A stretch of 64,000 nt of DNA from Bugula neritina. Its lineage: Eukaryota; Bryozoa; Gymnolaemata; Cheilostomatida; Bugulidae. Positions 18,640 through 36,793 of this stretch are shown piece by piece (the first letter of the stretch is position 1; the number at the start of each line of letters is the position of its first letter). A program made the translations under genes and the position numbers. The DNA lies in assembly GCA_964035545.1 (NCBI GenBank), contig CAXIUT010000289.1, positions 1 to 64,000 of the forward strand, written 5' to 3'. The notes beneath the pieces were generated by a model that worked only from the letters and a program-made list of their open reading frames with translations, had not been told where the DNA came from and did not search any database.

Positions 18640-20948
18640 CTTGACCACAAGGAGCTTTGTTGACTGCAGATGTCAGCTCTTCACTACTAAATACTTATGA
18701 TTCATGTAACTTATCTGCTGTTTGGTGATATGGTGTGGTACATGAGAGTTCACAGCTGTGCCACGCAGTCAAACTGTTTAACCAAGAGGGTAAGTAAACT
18801 TGCCCCATATCAGATATGTCTGCATGAGTTGGATTTCAACTTACACTCAATAAAGCAATTGAGACAATTACTGCACTAGTCTCTATAGCTGTATTATAGT
18901 ACGAAGTATAAGATCGTATTGCTATAGCCAATCACAGCACTTTTTTGCTGGTTTTTACCATCATTGGTCAGGTTGTATAATTATATGCAGGGACTAGGGA
19001 GTCAACTAAGATATATTTATAAGACGGGCACACAGTGTACGTGTTCAGTTATGTTAGAGGGTTTGGCAGTATGCCTTCTGTTGATAGAACATAATATTGT
19101 TATAGTAATTCTGCTAGCATTATGCAACTGTGTGTGATAGATCCACTGTTCACATTGAAGACAACATCAGGTACTACACAGGAAGGAATATGATCGGAAG
19201 CTTTATTTACTAACATATATGTAGCCTCTGCACATGTTTCTTTGCTGAAGAAACATAAGATATGTTATTTTAGTGGTGCTAATGTAGTAAAAGGTAGGAC
19301 ATTTCAAGTTGTGAAAATTAGTTTCACAAAACTCTTGTGGTAAAAATGAAAAGAATAATGTAAAAACATGCATGGTGTAGTGGTTAGCGAAGCGTACACA
19401 TCATGCACGTGTAGAATAGCCAATAATACTGAAGCACGTGATTACCCCCTGCGGAGCAGAATACTTCCGGAGAACTGAGTAGTTAGTTACGAGTAGTGCA
19501 TTGATTGATGTAGTAGGCTTGAATAGACTGTAAATGTATTTTAGACACTGAATGTGTCTCTCTTTTATTCTATACGTATATAACAAGTATAGTTCTTTTA
19601 TCACCCTATCAGCTGAGTAATCCTTCGAGCTAATAATCAAATAAAGTATCATTGCGCACACAGAATCCACCGTAAGCAATAATTGGCAGAATGATTACAA
19701 TACATTGCTACAAAAAGTGATGGAGAAATGAAGAGAAAAAATTTCTTATAATCTGTAAAATCCCTACTGCACCGCATGTGGTTTTTACACAGACAGGGCG
19801 GTTCTTAAGATGAAGCTAATTAATTACCGGATTGTTACGTAACTGATAAAACAGAATCTAGCAAACTTTAAGTAATATTTTGCTTTTTTAACAAATAACT
19901 ATTTATATTATGTGGCACTGTACGTTTTAGCATTTTGAAAGTGCTTTATGTTCAATTTATTCAATAGTATCAACTTTTAATTTAATCCAGTAACTGCTGC
20001 TAGGGATTGCAAGCTTGCTGATAGACTTTTTGTACCACAATGCTATTTTAGCAAAATTTGTTCCATCAGTTTATATAATATAATAATTATTGCATGAAAC
20101 AGATTTATTGATTGCTTCAACCATCAACATTTTAAGTATAGCTTTGCCATAGCCAGTGTTCTAACATCATAGCTTTACCATAGCCATGGCCATGTTATAT
20201 CATCATATAATAAAGCAATATATTTAATCAATTTATATAAAAACACAACGTATTTAGTTATATTTATATGTTTTAGAGTAGAGTGGCGAATAATATAAAT
20301 TTATTTAAAAAGTAAGTATTATAGTTGTATGCTGTTTCAGCTACCAAAATAGTTTTTCTCCACCATAAGTTATATTTAAATGTATGTATGTAGCACTTAT
20401 TCATAAAATTAAAATGCAAATAATGGTTTTTATAGGAGTTGTCTGATAGCTGTTATAATAAACAATGCACTCATTCTGGTGTGATAAGCAAGTTTTTGGA
20501 ATAGCATAAACGCAGGATGAAATATTTTTGAGAGTTGTCCTCTTTTGTAAAGAGATAATTAACTGCTTGAATTTTGTAACTTATAGATAATGTAACAATT
20601 ATAGGCATAAAACAATTCTATCATCTAATATATGAGATTCATAACGGCATACCGTAGTCAAAATTACTAGCGTCATTAGCTGAGGGCTTCTGTATACATA
20701 TTTATATTTTTTGTTTTATTTATAAAAGTGCTGCTACCAGTTACCCTAAAAAGCAACTGCAAATAACTTTCTGACAGTTGAAGTCCATATTTTATTCTTT
20801 TTTTATACCAAAGAGTAATAATTATGTACAACATTGCTATAGGACATGGACTAACCAGCCTTTACAACCTCATTTAGATGATATAATTTAAAGCTACTCA
20901 TGCAGCTTGGTGTATATCGAATATAACCAATTAGTGAAGCACATAATT
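18640..20948. other. intergenic, mostly AT-rich; weak tRNA-like A box near 19380
   Basis: GGTGTAGTGGTTAGCGAAG near 19375-19395 resembles a tRNA A box, but no B box follows, so it is at most a SINE fragment. No ORF with coding character was found. Confidence 0.4.
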
Positions 20949-20954
20949 TTTATT
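20949..20954 (-). terminator. polyadenylation signal of membrane-protein gene A
   Basis: AATAAA on the minus strand about 165 bases after the stop codon at 21119. Confidence 0.45.
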
Positions 20955-21118
20955 ATGCAGGCATTTTTTACTAGACAAAAGCAAAAAGTTATTTTTATAT
21001 TTTGCCAGAGTTGATTAGAACTAAAGATTCATAAAAAAAGCAGCTGTCAGTAGACTGAGTAAGTATCAATGGTTTTATATACAATAGTGTTGCTATGGCA
21101 ACAAGACTCAGGGGCCCA

Positions 21119-24100
21119 TCACGGAGTATGACTGAGTCGATGGACACCAGTGACAGAGACCTCTGACAGCTGAGATACTGTGCTGAACCTTCTAGAGGTG
21201 AAGAGACTTTCACTTTGCAAGTCACTTTGTAGTTTGAGTTTTCTTCTCTTGACTATTTTTATGACAATTACCAGAGCCAGGAGTAGCACTGCAATGGCTG
21301 CTACAGATGAGCTGATGATGACGGTTAACTCTGAAGAAAATAGATTCTTAAGTAACAAATAATATTATTTAATAACACAGCGTATAATTTAAAATATACA
21401 AGGTAGCCTCTTACATATAAAGCATTGAAAGCATTTCAGTAAAAAGTAAGCTGTATTTTAAGCACTGAAATATAATTTTCTAGAATTGCTTAAAAACTAT
21501 AATTTCACAAATATTACCATTATAGATTAAAGATTGAGATGATGACCCATTGCTCTCATGAAGAGACTTCTCATCTTGATTAGACTTGGTGTTTTCAACA
21601 GCACTTGTAGCGTCTGCAGTTGTACTGCAATCTGTTACTATAAATTATACATCATCATATAATAACTACAGTTCTCCTAACATAGCATTAACCGTGGTAA
21701 CCAGTTGAACAAGACTGGACTTTAAACATGAAAAGCAGAATAGGATACTCAGGTAGATTAAATTATTAGCAAATAAATATCTGAAAGTAAGGAGATAATG
21801 TAGTAATATATCCCCTTGTGGCTCCTCGAAGTTTATTTAGGTCTTGCAAAACAGATATTTTTAGTCTTTATAGCCCTAATATGGCAGATAACAATGACAA
21901 ATAACCTTTCTGGACTCAAAGTTGGCAACACTCACCCACAATGTGTCCATGGCCAGGAGTGTAACCATTTGTAGTATCAGTGATCATAGTTGGCTCTGGA
22001 TTTACTGGGGATGGTGAGGTTGTGGAACTAGCAACAGGATGTGGTGGCAATGGCGGTAACCGTGGAGACAGTGTCATTATATCGTCTTCTGGGTGAACCA
22101 AACTGCTAGAATTCTCTGTTAGTGTAACAAGATAAAATTGATTTCTACCTTTGTCAATCCATTGATGGAATCTGGGGTAAGAGTAGGTGTCACATGGTGT
22201 AGATATGTATCACACAGTATAAATATGTGTCATACTGTATACATGAATACGTGTCACACTGTATGCATATTATGTGTCACACAGTATTCACTCACACTAT
22301 ATACATATATGTCATACTCTACAGATATGTGTCACACTGTATTTTTTACGCTGTCTGGCTGCAGAAATCTTTTCTCACAGATTTCTGTTTCAAGTTAGGT
22401 TCAAGTTTAAACTAAAAATTCTAAATTAAAATTTCTAGACTAAAGTCTGAGAAAATGTTCAACTACACTAAAAAATATAATATTCTCTTTTGAGTTGTTT
22501 TAGTTTTAGGAAATTATTTTGAAGTATAATGGTATCAACAGATTTTCCCCAGTTTTGGACTCCGTGATAAGCATGTGCAGCATTCTCAGCTGTTTTAGAA
22601 TTTCCAAACTTACCTTTACAAGAGTACACCAGGTGAACTTACCTTTACAAGAGTACACCAGGTGAACTTACCTTTACAAGAGTACACCAGGTGAACTTAC
22701 CTTTACAAGAGTACATAAGGTGAACTGCCACAATCTCAGGGATATTGGTTGATTCAACGCAAGGAAAGGTGATGTTTCTGTTGCTCTGTAGCCTGGTTGT
22801 ATTAATTTGATATGTCAGCCCAAACTCATCATCAAATTGACAGCCTTCTATGGAGTCTCCAGTGTATTGGTTTAGACATCCATCAATATCTGACCACAGA
22901 GTCGGTGCCTACAAGTCAAAGGTAAGCAATGTGAGAAGCTCTCAGATTACACCTCATTTCTATGCAGCCCCATAATTTAAAGACTAAGCATTTGTATAAT
23001 TTCAACTTCGCGGCATCTAAAGTTTATAAGTTGTTATTGTAAAAATATTAAATAATCAGTTGAAATTGCATTAACCATGAGGAAGCTGTAGATCTAAGTA
23101 GGACCAATAACTGCAGTAGAAAGCTCATAATCAAATATAATAAATAATCTAATAAATTGTCATAAATCAGTTTTGATGGTTTAATAATAATTTTAATGCT
23201 TTGCATGAATGTGTATGGTTGAAAATATATAAATTAGTCTAAAAGATTATTGCAATAATTGTGGAAGCAATTTATATTCATTACCTTCAGGGTGATAGCA
23301 GATTAGTAATAAATAAAAGGAAATTGGCTTTTACCTTTGTCTAGATACCTCACCTTTATCTTTGTCACCTCACCTTTATCTATAGACAGCTTACCTTTAC
23401 CTATAGAAAGCTTACCTTTTCCTAAAAACTTCACTTTTACCTATATATTTCCCCTTTACCTAAATGCCTTATCTTTACCTATATGTTTTACTTTTACCTA
23501 CATGCCTCACCTTTATCTATATGCTTTACCTTTATTTAAATGCATTATCATTTCTTACATGTTTAATTTGTCGAAGCAGGGTGTTTTTAAGCCTAATTTT
23601 AATTGAAATACCATCTTGCTATGCATTGCAAACTGTTCTGATGTAATCACAAATCAAATCAAATTAAGATCTTCTAACACGGTAAGCTGTAGCTATGAAA
23701 TATGTGATCTATAGTCATTATATAGTTCAGGATTAGAAGGCTTGACTGTTGCAGCTTAAAGATGTAACTACTATTTGGGTTTTAAATCTTGTCCTGTGTC
23801 AACTATCTGTGAAATGTTTTAAGGGGTTACAATGAGATATCACATCAAGTGTTTCTGTCATCTATTTATGCCAATTTTTTATGTTCGTTCTATTTAACGT
23901 TTAATAAATCCTGTTTTAGTTTGCAAAGTAGTTAAAACAATTTATATTATAAAATCAATGACACTGGTTCAACTATTGCAGGGGGTGGTTCAACTTGCAT
24001 CCCTACTGGGGCATGTTGTACCAAAATGAACAGGTTACAGTAGAAAAACTGGCTCTATCTTAGTGAGCAAAATGTTTATGCAAATTTAGTTTTATTGAAC

Positions 24101-27100
24101 AAAGACAGCAACTTATGATTAACTTTCATAGTGCTAGTCTTTGGATTGTCAAGTTTTTTTCAAACCTATGTTAAAAGAAACCTAATTTTTGGTTCAACCA
24201 GCCCCACTTTCCTGTATTTTATCTAATAATGTTGGTTATATCAGTTGTTATAAACACCAAATCATAATTTCTAAAACTTCATCTGAAGCAATAACAAGTT
24301 CTGATGTTATCTTACATGATATAATCGATGCAGACTTATTTTACATTCATTTCACAATATAGAAATATGTTTGAGAATGCAAGTAGCTTGTCAGTTTCCA
24401 ATCAAAATATTACACAGGCAAGCAAGTGTGTCATGTAATGACAATTGTGCCAACAGAAAATCGAAAATTATAGCACCAATTAAAATGATAGACTTTGGGG
24501 CAATAACTTATAGGGAGGTATTTATAGATAGAATGGGTACTTAAAATTGCGAGAGGGATGAAGGTTGGTGTTACCCTGAGAGTGTGCTTAGTGCAGCTAA
24601 TGATGATTAACGTAGCAGTGCTCTAGAGTATAGATTATAGAATGTTAACTTAACATAGCTGTGCTAGAGTATAGATTGCAAAATATAGTGTGCAGTGCTG
24701 TACAAAGTATAGCATATAAGTTAGGAATTATAAAATGACTATACTGCTGATTTTGTGTCTATACAGTTGAGTATTACCACTGCAAACCTTTTAAGCCTAC
24801 ACAGAAGTATTAGTATCTTACTGCAGGTGCTGAATAGAAGTGGGAGTTGGTTTGCAATACTGCTGCTCTCAATGCACTCTTTGAGCCAGAAGGCTAAGCA
24901 TAGTTTGGAACTTAAGCTAAGCTTCTCTACGACTGTAATATTATTATTAATAAAGATCAGACTGTATTACATGTGTATATTATCGATAATCAGTATGATT
25001 ATTGTATGTTGCAATTCTCCCAGATTCAGGGACAGAAATGTGTTTTCTTTGGTAGTTTCAACCACTACAACTTTTCCTTTACAAAAAAAAGTAAGTGACA
25101 AAATGAGTAAAGGTATTACCTATGTTATGGTGAGAAGTTCTAAATAACATTTTTTAACTACATCATACAACATGTAGTTAGTGCTGATCAGGAATTTTGT
25201 ATGTCTGAGTTTATACTTGCTATCCTGTAAGAACACCTGCATTCGAAAAAAAGTGAATACTACTAAAGGTTCCTCCTAACACATGATCACTAACGGCCTT
25301 ACTGAGATTCGAATCACTGACCTTGTGTTTACTAGGCCAGTGCTCTAACTGCATGCTAGACCTATATTGCTGCATGCTAACTGCATGCTAGACCTAACTC
25401 TAACTGCATGCTAGACCTACGTTGCTGCTGCCTTTCCCAGCAGTTAAAGTTACCTTTATTAAAATATTTTCTGTAGATTGTAGATATTGGCACTACTAAA
25501 CTCTATTCAGATCATCCTACTTTAAAGTTTTCAAGTTGAATCACAAACTGCAGATGAAGCTGTTGCAGGATGCAGAGCGTTCAGCTAATATAGATCTACT
25601 GATTACTGAATAAGACATTCGTATAATCTATTTAAAGGTTGCTGTTATCTTCTAGAATTCAGACTGTGAACTTACATGAGTGCTGAATAAAACCATGCCA
25701 CACCCTTCTATAGCTCCAGGGTGAACCTCTATGGCTATGGAGTCCCACAGAATTTCTGTGTTCTGTTGACATGAAAACTGGCTTCTGATGTAATAAAATG
25801 GAGGATGGCTGTTGTGAAAAGATCTGTATTCATCTCCCTTCATCACTACATAATTTTTATTATATTATATATGTTACATAATGTTAATTTAAAGAGATAC
25901 CCCTAATAGAAAGGGTTCTTGCTAAAGCAAGCTAAGAACTTGTTTTAATGAGACACAGGAGCAATTATGACTGGATGTTCTTCCTAACATCACCAATGGT
26001 CTTTGTCTGGGCTCAAACCCATGACCTCGTGTTTACATATAGGCATACGCTCTAACTCCTAGACCACAGCTGCTCCCTTACATTATATTATATTACATTA
26101 TATTATATTAAATTGTATCAAACTGTATTATATTATATTACATGATACTATTATATTAAATTGTATTATATTATACTATATCATATATTATATCACATTA
26201 TATGTTTTAGAACTGCTCAAAGTAACATAAAATAGAGTTGATATTGACTAAATATAAGCCACAGTCTTGAAACAAACATATCACTGTACGTGGTGTCATG
26301 CATTCATATTAGAAGTTGTTGTATAGTTTAAATGAGTCATCAAAACTGCCATGCAGCTTAAGTGTAACAAAACAACGTACAGTTCAACAATTTCTGGAGC
26401 ACATCTGTCACATTAGTCAACTATAAACTCAATTTAAATGAAATTAAACTGAACTTTAGGTGATTATTTCACTTTCAACAGCTGATTACTGCACTCATCA
26501 AATTTATAGATTTGATCAGGTTTTACGAAATAGAAATTGAAGAATTTCAGACTCCCTAATGTGCTTAGATACAATAGTTTGCTAAAATTTGCAATAACAG
26601 TCATTCATCATTTTAACTAGCAGCAACGATTAAACTAATTAAATTTAAAACAGATAAGACTACTTTCAATTTTGTTTCAAGATCAGAGCTTTTGAAATGA
26701 CAAAAAAATATGAGCTGTAGAAACTTCTATGGAATTAGTGGGTATAGATATGCAGAAGTAAGACATAAATCTTGGCTTTGCATAATTAGTCATTGATGTA
26801 TTCACAGCCTCCAATTTCTTTTTGGTAGTTTTGTGGCTGAATTAGTTGCCAAACAACTTTTTACCATATTAGTTTCACTTATATACTAAATCATGCCGCA
26901 GTTTTAGCTTCTTTTGTTGATATCAGTTTGAAAATAATTCTTATGTCAATGATATGCACATCTATTTCTTAATTTCCCTTTGGAAAAAACTAAATGAAGG
27001 TTTCAATATTTTTAAAGTAATTGAAAACAACAAAGCTAAAATAAATAGCTTTTCTTTAAAACAAGTTGTTTTTGGAAAACTTTTGAAAAACCCTTTGCTA

Positions 27101-27299
27101 ATGAAATAAAGCGATGGCTATTTATTATAAAAAAACATTGACTTTCAATGTTGAATATCGTAAAATAGTAACTTAGCTAAAAATGCTGTAGAATTGCTAA
27201 ACAATGCTAAAAGCAACTCTTAGCAAAAGACTTACCACTGACTTGCAAGGCTATTAAGAAGATGCATGATATAAGCCTTAATAAACTGGAGAGCTCCAT
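21119..27299 (-). CDS. gene A: single-pass type I membrane glycoprotein (317 aa)
   Basis: Six exons: 27236-27299, 25676-25845, 22701-22908, 21936-22115, 21518-21637, 21119-21330 (954 bases; phases 1, 0, 1, 1, 1). Start ATG 27299 opens a signal peptide (MELSSLLRLISCIFLIALQ) that ends at the first intron. The ectodomain (exons 2-3) holds six cysteines and N-glycosylation sites (NTT, NIT), followed by a Pro/Thr/Ser-rich stalk (exon 4) and an acidic linker (exon 5). One transmembrane helix (VAAIAVLLLALVIVIKIV, about residues 250-273) precedes a basic, Ser-rich cytoplasmic tail of about 45 residues ending RLSHTP. The domain family is not recognised; a receptor or adhesion role is inferred from topology. 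The donor of exon 3 lies in a 29-bp tandem repeat. Confidence 0.8.
22140..22345. repeat. degenerate minisatellite (GTGTCACACTGTAT-like)
   Basis: About seven imperfect units of 25-30 bases in intron 3 of gene A. Confidence 0.6.
22609..22724. repeat. 29-bp tandem repeat carrying the exon 3 splice donor of gene A, four copies
   Basis: Copies start at 22609, 22638, 22667 and 22696. Each holds, on the minus strand, TACTCTTGTAAAG then GTAAGT, the exon end and its donor. The copy at 22696 is joined to the exon; the other three lie in the intron. Confidence 0.95.
22909..25675. other. intron 2 of gene A
   Basis: AT-rich, with a degenerate 19-20 bp pyrimidine-rich repeat (CTTTACCTATATG-like, 23330-23560) and a tRNA-like SINE head at 25283-25375. 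No further exon recognised. Confidence 0.6.
25283..25375 (-). mobile_element. tRNA-derived SINE head fragment, copy 3
   Basis: Minus strand shows an A box-like TAGCATGCAGTTAGAGCACT and a B box GTGATTCGAATCTC with tRNA spacing. The body shared by copies 1 and 2 is missing. The A-box part is partly duplicated at 25375-25420. Confidence 0.6.
25911..26076 (-). mobile_element. tRNA-derived SINE, copy 2
   Basis: Minus strand: A box-like GGTCTAGGAGTTAGAGCG, B box GGGTTTGAGCCC, then the same body as copy 1 (ATTGGTGATGTTAGGAAG and CATCCAGTCATAATTGCTCC). A TTATA-rich simple repeat (26077-26205) adjoins the head. It lies in intron 1 of gene A. Confidence 0.75.
26077..26205. repeat. TATTATATTACA-type simple repeat
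   Basis: AT-only imperfect repeat next to SINE copy 2. Confidence 0.75.
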
Positions 27300-28035
27300 C
27301 TAGATGCTTTATAAACATTGAAACTAATAGCTTAAACAAGATGAGAGCTAGTTTCCCTTCATCTCTGCTCGATATCTACAGATGAATTAATGGCAGAAGA
27401 TGCATGCATCACCAGATTATCACTGTAGCACTAGTTGCTATGGTAACAGACTGATGATTCATCTCCCAACAATCTGAATACTTCCAGGAGAATAGCTAAA
27501 GCATAGAGTAATTGAATTCACAATTTCCTGCAAATTAATAGACAATATTCTTAGCTAAACCTTCTGATTCTAAATACTAAATGTTTTTTAAGCAATGCAA
27601 GTCATTTAATTTCTTATCTGTTGTTTTTATAGTGTTATTTAACATGAAGTGATTCAAAAAAATTAGCTTTGATGAAGAATATATTATAATATTTTATAGT
27701 TATGTTTTATAATTACTGTAAAATGTAAAATATGTAAGCTAGTACTCTGGTACATATAATTATTACATTATATTTACCTGTGTGCACCTTTTTTCTCTAC
27801 AGCTTATTATAATATTGGTATTTTTTTCAAAATGTTTTTGCCAACACTATGTTAAAGCCAATTCCTTAGTTTGAAGAAAAATTTGAATGCATAAAGGAAT
27901 GTTAGCTTACAGATCAGATTTCCTCCACAAGCTACATAATACTGATCAGCTTTGAGAACTAATTGCTTTGATTGATTCATATTTCAAGTCTTTCACAAGA
28001 CTCCAGAACTTTCTCTGTTTGCCTATTTTATTGTA
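27300..28035. other. upstream region of gene A
   Basis: AT-rich sequence between the gene A start codon and the DNA transposon remnant; probable promoter region. No TATA box could be assigned. Confidence 0.4.
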
Positions 28036-29250
28036 GGGGTAAGGGGGGGCACAATGGATTGATTTTTTGAATTTTTTGCTCTCATTCATCTGTTTTTCAA
28101 GTTTTTAGTTTAATAATCTTTAGTCTAAATGCAACACCAGTTGTCTATTATAGGCATCAGTTTGTTGTTTCTATCTCTTTCACAACTTTCAGAATCACGA
28201 AATTGCCATGGCGAAAAAACCGGCCCATTGTGCCCCTGTACCAGGGTACATTGGGCCACTGGGTGAGACACAACAAATATATTGAAACTTTGCTGATTTG
28301 ATTGTATCTAATCTTTATTTATTTAATATACACAATTAAATAAAAATACTCTTTCCGATCTACAGCAAAAATCATGTTTTAGCTGTACCGTTTGGGCACC
28401 CACAGATAGCAGGGGAGGCAAAATGAAATGCACATTACTCATTTCTACGGTGCCATCACCATTATTGTTTAGAACTAAAAATGTTTCTTCTATTTCCACT
28501 TCACAGGAACTTTCATCAGAAAAAACTTTATTAACATATACTACAAAACTCCAGGTGGACTTTTTTCTATGAACTATAGCTAAGGTGCATGGCTTCAGTT
28601 TATGGCTAGAGTTTGGAAAGGGGCAGGGAGGAGATGAGCAACACAATTTATTTTAGTCAAATACATTATGGCAAAGCTATAAGCTCACCAGGTGTATATT
28701 TTAAGGCAGCTTAACTTGTAGTTTGGTAGTCTTACTGCGGTGTCTTTGATATTTTATAATAAAAAGGTTAGAAATGGCTATATCTATAGATATGTTTAAC
28801 ATTTCAACCAACTTTTTGAGCAAACAAACTAATAACAGTGATAAGGGTGCAATGGTCAGGTGGCTCATTGTGCCTGTGTGGCCAATTTGAAAATAAATGT
28901 GGCTCAAAGAAAATTTATCTTAGAGTTTGCTATTATACTAATTAAGCAATGTAGAGAAAACATATGTAAAGACAATGACAACAATATCAGTAAAAATAGG
29001 CTTGTTACTTTTGAGTGTAAAAAGTTTTAAAGCTTTAATGACATCTTGAAAACTTTGCAAGAAGTAGGTAATAACAGTTTTTGACTTGCCTTTTCTACAT
29101 GCATGCTCCGTAAGTGTTGAAACCACAAAGGCTGAATAATTATATCATTACCTTTTTATTAAAAAAACTCACAGCTTCAAGTCAATAAGTTCTCTCATAA
29201 TTTGACCGAGTGTTTGTACCCCTATGACCGTTGTGCCCTTCCCTTTTCCC
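28036..29250 (-). mobile_element. Tc1/mariner-pogo-like DNA transposon remnant
   Basis: Inverted ends GGGGTAAGGGGGGGCACAAT (28036) and, on the minus strand from 29250, GGGAAAAGGGAAGGGCACAA; each is flanked by TA (28034-28035 and 29251-29252), the mariner/pogo target duplication. Inside, on the minus strand at about 28360-28600, a broken ORF (KKSTWSFVVYVNKVF, CEVEIEETFLVL, VHFILPPL) resembles, from memory, the C-terminal module of transposase-like proteins of this group. No DDE motif remains. Confidence 0.5.
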
Positions 29251-30303
29251 TATGGGATAATTCATAATATTTTATTTCTCATACATTGAAATATAGCAAT
29301 TTAATTGGATAAAAGACACTAACAGTCTGATATTGGTGCAGTGTTGAAGAAATCAGGAATGACAAGTGTTTGAGATAAAAAACATAGTAAAAGAAGTTGT
29401 GTTATCACAATTATCTTATCAACAGCCTCATGCAGACTAAAATTATTTGAAGAAATTAAAAAATTTGGTGTCATTTATATATTGAGTGAAAGTTTTAAAA
29501 ATTATTATTGCAGTAGGAATTGAAAAAAATTCTGAGATATATCCAAGCTGCATACTGTTTGGTGTTAGACATCATAACAGCTTGAAGGCATTTCACCTTA
29601 CAATTTGAATAAATTATGTATTTGAAAAACCTATGTTAAAGAGGTATATTTTATCTATGTATATATTGTGTTGTTATCAAAATGCTTATTATGATACAGT
29701 ACATATATAAGAAGTGAAGCAAAATGTTTAGAAATTGTATTATGGGATACGTATAATAATGCATGATTATAACTTAGTATAACAAAACTCAATTATATTT
29801 TATAATCTCACACTATAGCTTTCAATTTTTGCTAAAACTCTTTGTTATTTGTAGAGGTTTCTTCCAATAGCCATGCTTCTTACCAAAAGGTAGCTTTGTA
29901 CATCAGAGTTTTAGCAAGCTTGTTGGCAGGTTTAGCTGCTGCTGGTATAAAAGATTTATGAACATAAAGTGCTTGGCAAGTGAATGTTACTTTTCTCCGT
30001 ATATGAGTAGAGAAAACTTAAAACTAAAAGTAAACTGTTAAGAAACTAGGGTAAGTTAATTAAATAACCTTGGTTTTGCTAATCATGTCAGCTTAACACT
30101 ATATTGAGATCTCACTCATTCTATTAGGTGAGTTACAAATCTTTTTGCTGTATCCCATTATTTCAAATAAACTAGACTGAGTTTTAAAGGTATTTGTGCT
30201 ACTTGTGAGCGTTTATTTTACTTACTAGTAATGAAATTGATGCACCAAGTAAGGAGTTTTATATCAGAATAAAATTTATTATAGTGGAGACATTTACAGC
30301 AGA
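29251..30303. other. upstream region of the TRIM-like gene
   Basis: AT-rich, no coding signal. The promoter of the TRIM-like gene must lie here; ATG 30304 follows the context ACAGCAG. Confidence 0.4.
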
Positions 30304-35782
<5,479 letters not shown>

Positions 35783-35783
<1 letters not shown>

Positions 35784-35788
35784 ATAAA
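35783..35788 (+). terminator. polyadenylation signal of the TRIM-like gene
   Basis: AATAAA overlaps the stop codon TAA (35781-35783), which would give a very short 3' UTR. Further AT-rich sequence downstream could offer alternatives. Confidence 0.4.
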
Positions 35789-36793
35789 TAATGCATATCC
35801 CAGTTACCTGCTTTATTTGAGGCATGGTTAAAAAGTACTTATGTTTGCTCATCTTTTGAGGATATTTTGAATTTAGCTGTTGTGTTTTTTTTAAATTAAT
35901 TCACAGAATTGTCAAATAAACTTCATTTTTGCTTTTGTTTTAATTCATTTTTTCAGACTGTTTACTGCTTAATAACTAAAAAATTTTGCCTGTTACAATT
36001 TTTATGCTGCTAAAAAAATAAAACACTTTAATTTTGGTTTTGTACTTTGTAAAACGCCAACCTATAAGCCTAAAAGTCAAAAACAAGAGTATAGCAGTAT
36101 TGGTAAAGCTTTTTATAGATGCAGTTTAAAAATTCAAATGCAAAGGAATATATTCTAGTTATGAAAAAAGAAATGGCAGTATTTAGATAGTTTCAGTAGA
36201 CTATTAACACTAGACCCTGTGACAGCCATGTTTATTAGGTGGGCACAGCTGGGACTTCATTGAAGGTGTAAACACCATTGAATGTTTAATATCTTTGATC
36301 ATATATAGTATAAGTATTTGTAATGATATAGAAGAATTTGATCTTGTGGATGTCATTAAAGCAGTATAATAACATTAAAGTAACAGAAATCTTTATTCCC
36401 ACAAAGAATATTAATATCTAAATTGAAAATGAAAACATGTCTCTAGTCTACTAAATAGTTTGGTTATATGCACAAATCATATCAATAATATTGGTTGAGC
36501 AATTATTTACAATATTGCAAAATATATTATGTCCTATTTCACAAAAAATGTCTGAAGTATTTAGCTTCATTCATGCTTCTGATTGGTTGAATTTTTTGTC
36601 ACATCATATCCTGGTTGTCTGACTACTAACTTGTAATCTGGAATCAGATTCCTAGAATAAATGTTTAAAGGATTAAGTCAGTCAACATTTGCACATATAT
36701 TTGTTCTAGAGTAACATCATTAGCTATTATTTTATATTGTAAAACTATTAATACAATTTTGACTATAAATAATTTGAAGGTTCCAATCAAAAA
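35789..36793. other. intergenic between convergent genes
   Basis: AT-rich, between the 3' ends of the TRIM-like gene (plus) and gene B (minus). No coding signal seen. Confidence 0.5.

Noticed and set aside
19375-19420. tRNA gene or SINE
   Set aside because: Only an A box-like motif is present; there is no B box, no cloverleaf and no match to the SINE body.
24755-25147. 130-codon plus-strand open frame
   Set aside because: It lies in intron 2 of gene A, has no clear ATG start, no domain pattern and AT-driven composition.
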